Source: Tardiphaga sp. | GTDB taxonomy: Bacteria; Pseudomonadota; Alphaproteobacteria; Rhizobiales; Xanthobacteraceae | Reading direction: 5' to 3' | NCBI GenBank assembly: GCA_028290325.1 | Contig: JAQGJY010000459.1 | Span: 1-5,365, forward strand | Length of the DNA: 5,365 bases | Part shown: positions 4,600 to 5,365 of the stretch, piece by piece | Layout of the letters: each line of letters begins with the position of its first letter | How positions within the stretch are numbered: the stretch's first letter is position 1 | Notes under the pieces: generated by a model | Databases searched by the model: none | Told to the model about the DNA's origin: nothing | What the model saw: the letters and a program-made list of their open reading frames with translations, nothing else | Position numbers and translations under genes: made by a program

Positions 4600-5365
4600 A
4601 TCGAATCACCTTGCTTGTTTGCCAACTTCTCGTCGCGGTGGTGGCGCTCGGCGCCTGGCATATCCTCAGCGCCTACCCCATCATGGGCGTGACGCTGCTG
4701 CCGCCGTTCTTTTTCTCGACACCGACGGCGGTGTTCAACCGCATCGTGAAATGGCTGATCGAAGGCACGATCTGGCGGCATCTTCTGGTGACGCTCACGG
4801 AAGCGATGCTGGCTTTTATCATCGGCTCGCTGGCCGGTGCCCTGATCGGATTCTGGTTCGCGCGGCAGCAGACCGTCGCGGCGATCTTCGACCCTTATGT
4901 GAAAATGATGAACGCGCTGCCCCGCGTGGTCCTGGCGCCGATCTTCGCGCTGTGGCTCGGACTCGGCATCTGGTCGAAGGTCGCGCTCGGCATCACTTTG
5001 GTATTTTTCGTTGTGTTCTTCAACGTCTATCAGGGCGTCAAGGAGACCAACACGACATTGGTCGATAATGCGCGGATGCTCGGCATGAGCGAACGGCAAC
5101 TGCTGCGCCATGTCTATTGGCCCTCCGCGTTGTCGTGGATGTTCTCGTCGCTGCATACGTCGGTTGGCTTTGCCGTCGTCGGTGCGGTGGTCGGCGAATA
5201 TCTCGGCTCGTCAGCGGGCTTGGGCTATCTCATCCAGCAGGCCGAGGGCGTGTTCGACGTCGCCGGCGTGTTCGCCGGCATGATCGTGCTGGCGGTGTTT
5301 GTGGTGCTGATCGATTTCGGCGTCACGCTGGTGGAACGGCGTCTGCTGGTGTGGAGGCCGCAGGT
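4596..5365 (+). CDS. NitT/TauT-family ABC importer permease (256 residues visible, cut by right edge)
   Basis: The inner-membrane channel subunit partnering the preceding ATPase (SsuC/TauC/NrtB relatives). Hydrophobic segments lie at about 5-24, 63-88, 108-125, 128-145, 186-206 and 223-247. Family marks are FFFSTPTAVFNRI (38-50), ALPRVVLAPIFALWLGLG (107-124), the EAA-loop equivalent DNARMLGMSERQLL...WPSA (157-178) and VVGEYLGSSAGLGYLI (198-213). Permeases of this family usually run to about 250-280 residues, so only a short tail is missing. The GTG at 4596 is taken as the start because it overlaps the ATPase stop as GTGA and gives the expected N-terminal membrane helix. No binding protein is seen; it probably lies beyond the right edge or elsewhere in the genome. 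Confidence 0.93.
   Translation, partial: MNRITLLVCQLLVAVVALGAWHILSAYPIMGVTLLPPFFFSTPTAVFNRIVKWLIEGTIWRHLLVTLTEAMLAFIIGSLAGALIGFWFARQQTVAAIFDPYVKMMNALPRVVLAPIFALWLGLGIWSKVALGITLVFFVVFFNVYQGVKETNTTLVDNARMLGMSERQLLRHVYWPSALSWMFSSLHTSVGFAVVGAVVGEYLGSSAGLGYLIQQAEGVFDVAGVFAGMIVLAVFVVLIDFGVTLVERRLLVWRPQ

Noticed and set aside
4563..5156. 197-residue minus-strand open frame opposite the NitT/TauT permease
   Set aside because: It is a charged, low-complexity antisense frame; the plus-strand permease has clear family motifs throughout.

Overview
The window is high-GC DNA, compactly organised, with the codon bias and gene content of an alphaproteobacterium, most likely a Hyphomicrobiales member of the Bradyrhizobium/Rhodopseudomonas/Xanthobacteraceae sort. 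That placement is an inference from composition and the look of the proteins; there is no rRNA or other marker here. No mobile element, CRISPR array, tRNA or rRNA was found.

Layout. Positions 1-967 (minus strand) hold the N-terminal 322 residues of LeuA, 2-isopropylmalate synthase, the committed step of leucine biosynthesis; the rest lies off the left edge. The 363-base gap upstream of leuA (968-1330) is not empty. It carries a 40-residue leader peptide ending in a leucine-rich tract (SLLPGGLLLLIGP), with its own ribosome-binding site. Its stop codon lies inside a perfect 8-bp hairpin stem, and there are competing short complementary segments, a 12-base direct repeat and a 24-bp near-palindrome. 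Together these look like a leucine-responsive transcription attenuator.

Positions 1331-3663 (minus strand) are a two-gene ABC importer operon of the quaternary-amine (OpuC/OsmF) type: an ATPase without CBS domains, then, by a TGATG stop/start overlap, a single polypeptide fusing the permease to the substrate-binding domain. Glycine betaine, choline or carnitine are the default substrates. The fused architecture is also that of the ergothioneine importer EgtU, so the substrate is open.

A 108-base divergent intergenic region (3664-3771) separates this from a second, unrelated ABC importer on the plus strand. It comprises a NitT/TauT-type ATPase (3772-4599) and, with a GTGA overlap, its permease (4596 to beyond the right edge). 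No periplasmic binding protein for this second system is in the window, so its substrate (nitrate, sulfonate, thiamine precursor, aromatic acid or other) cannot be told.

The most interesting part is the leuA leader region. The gene families are known ones; what merits a second look is the arrangement of the attenuator, which lacks an obvious U-tract terminator, and the substrate of the fused transporter.
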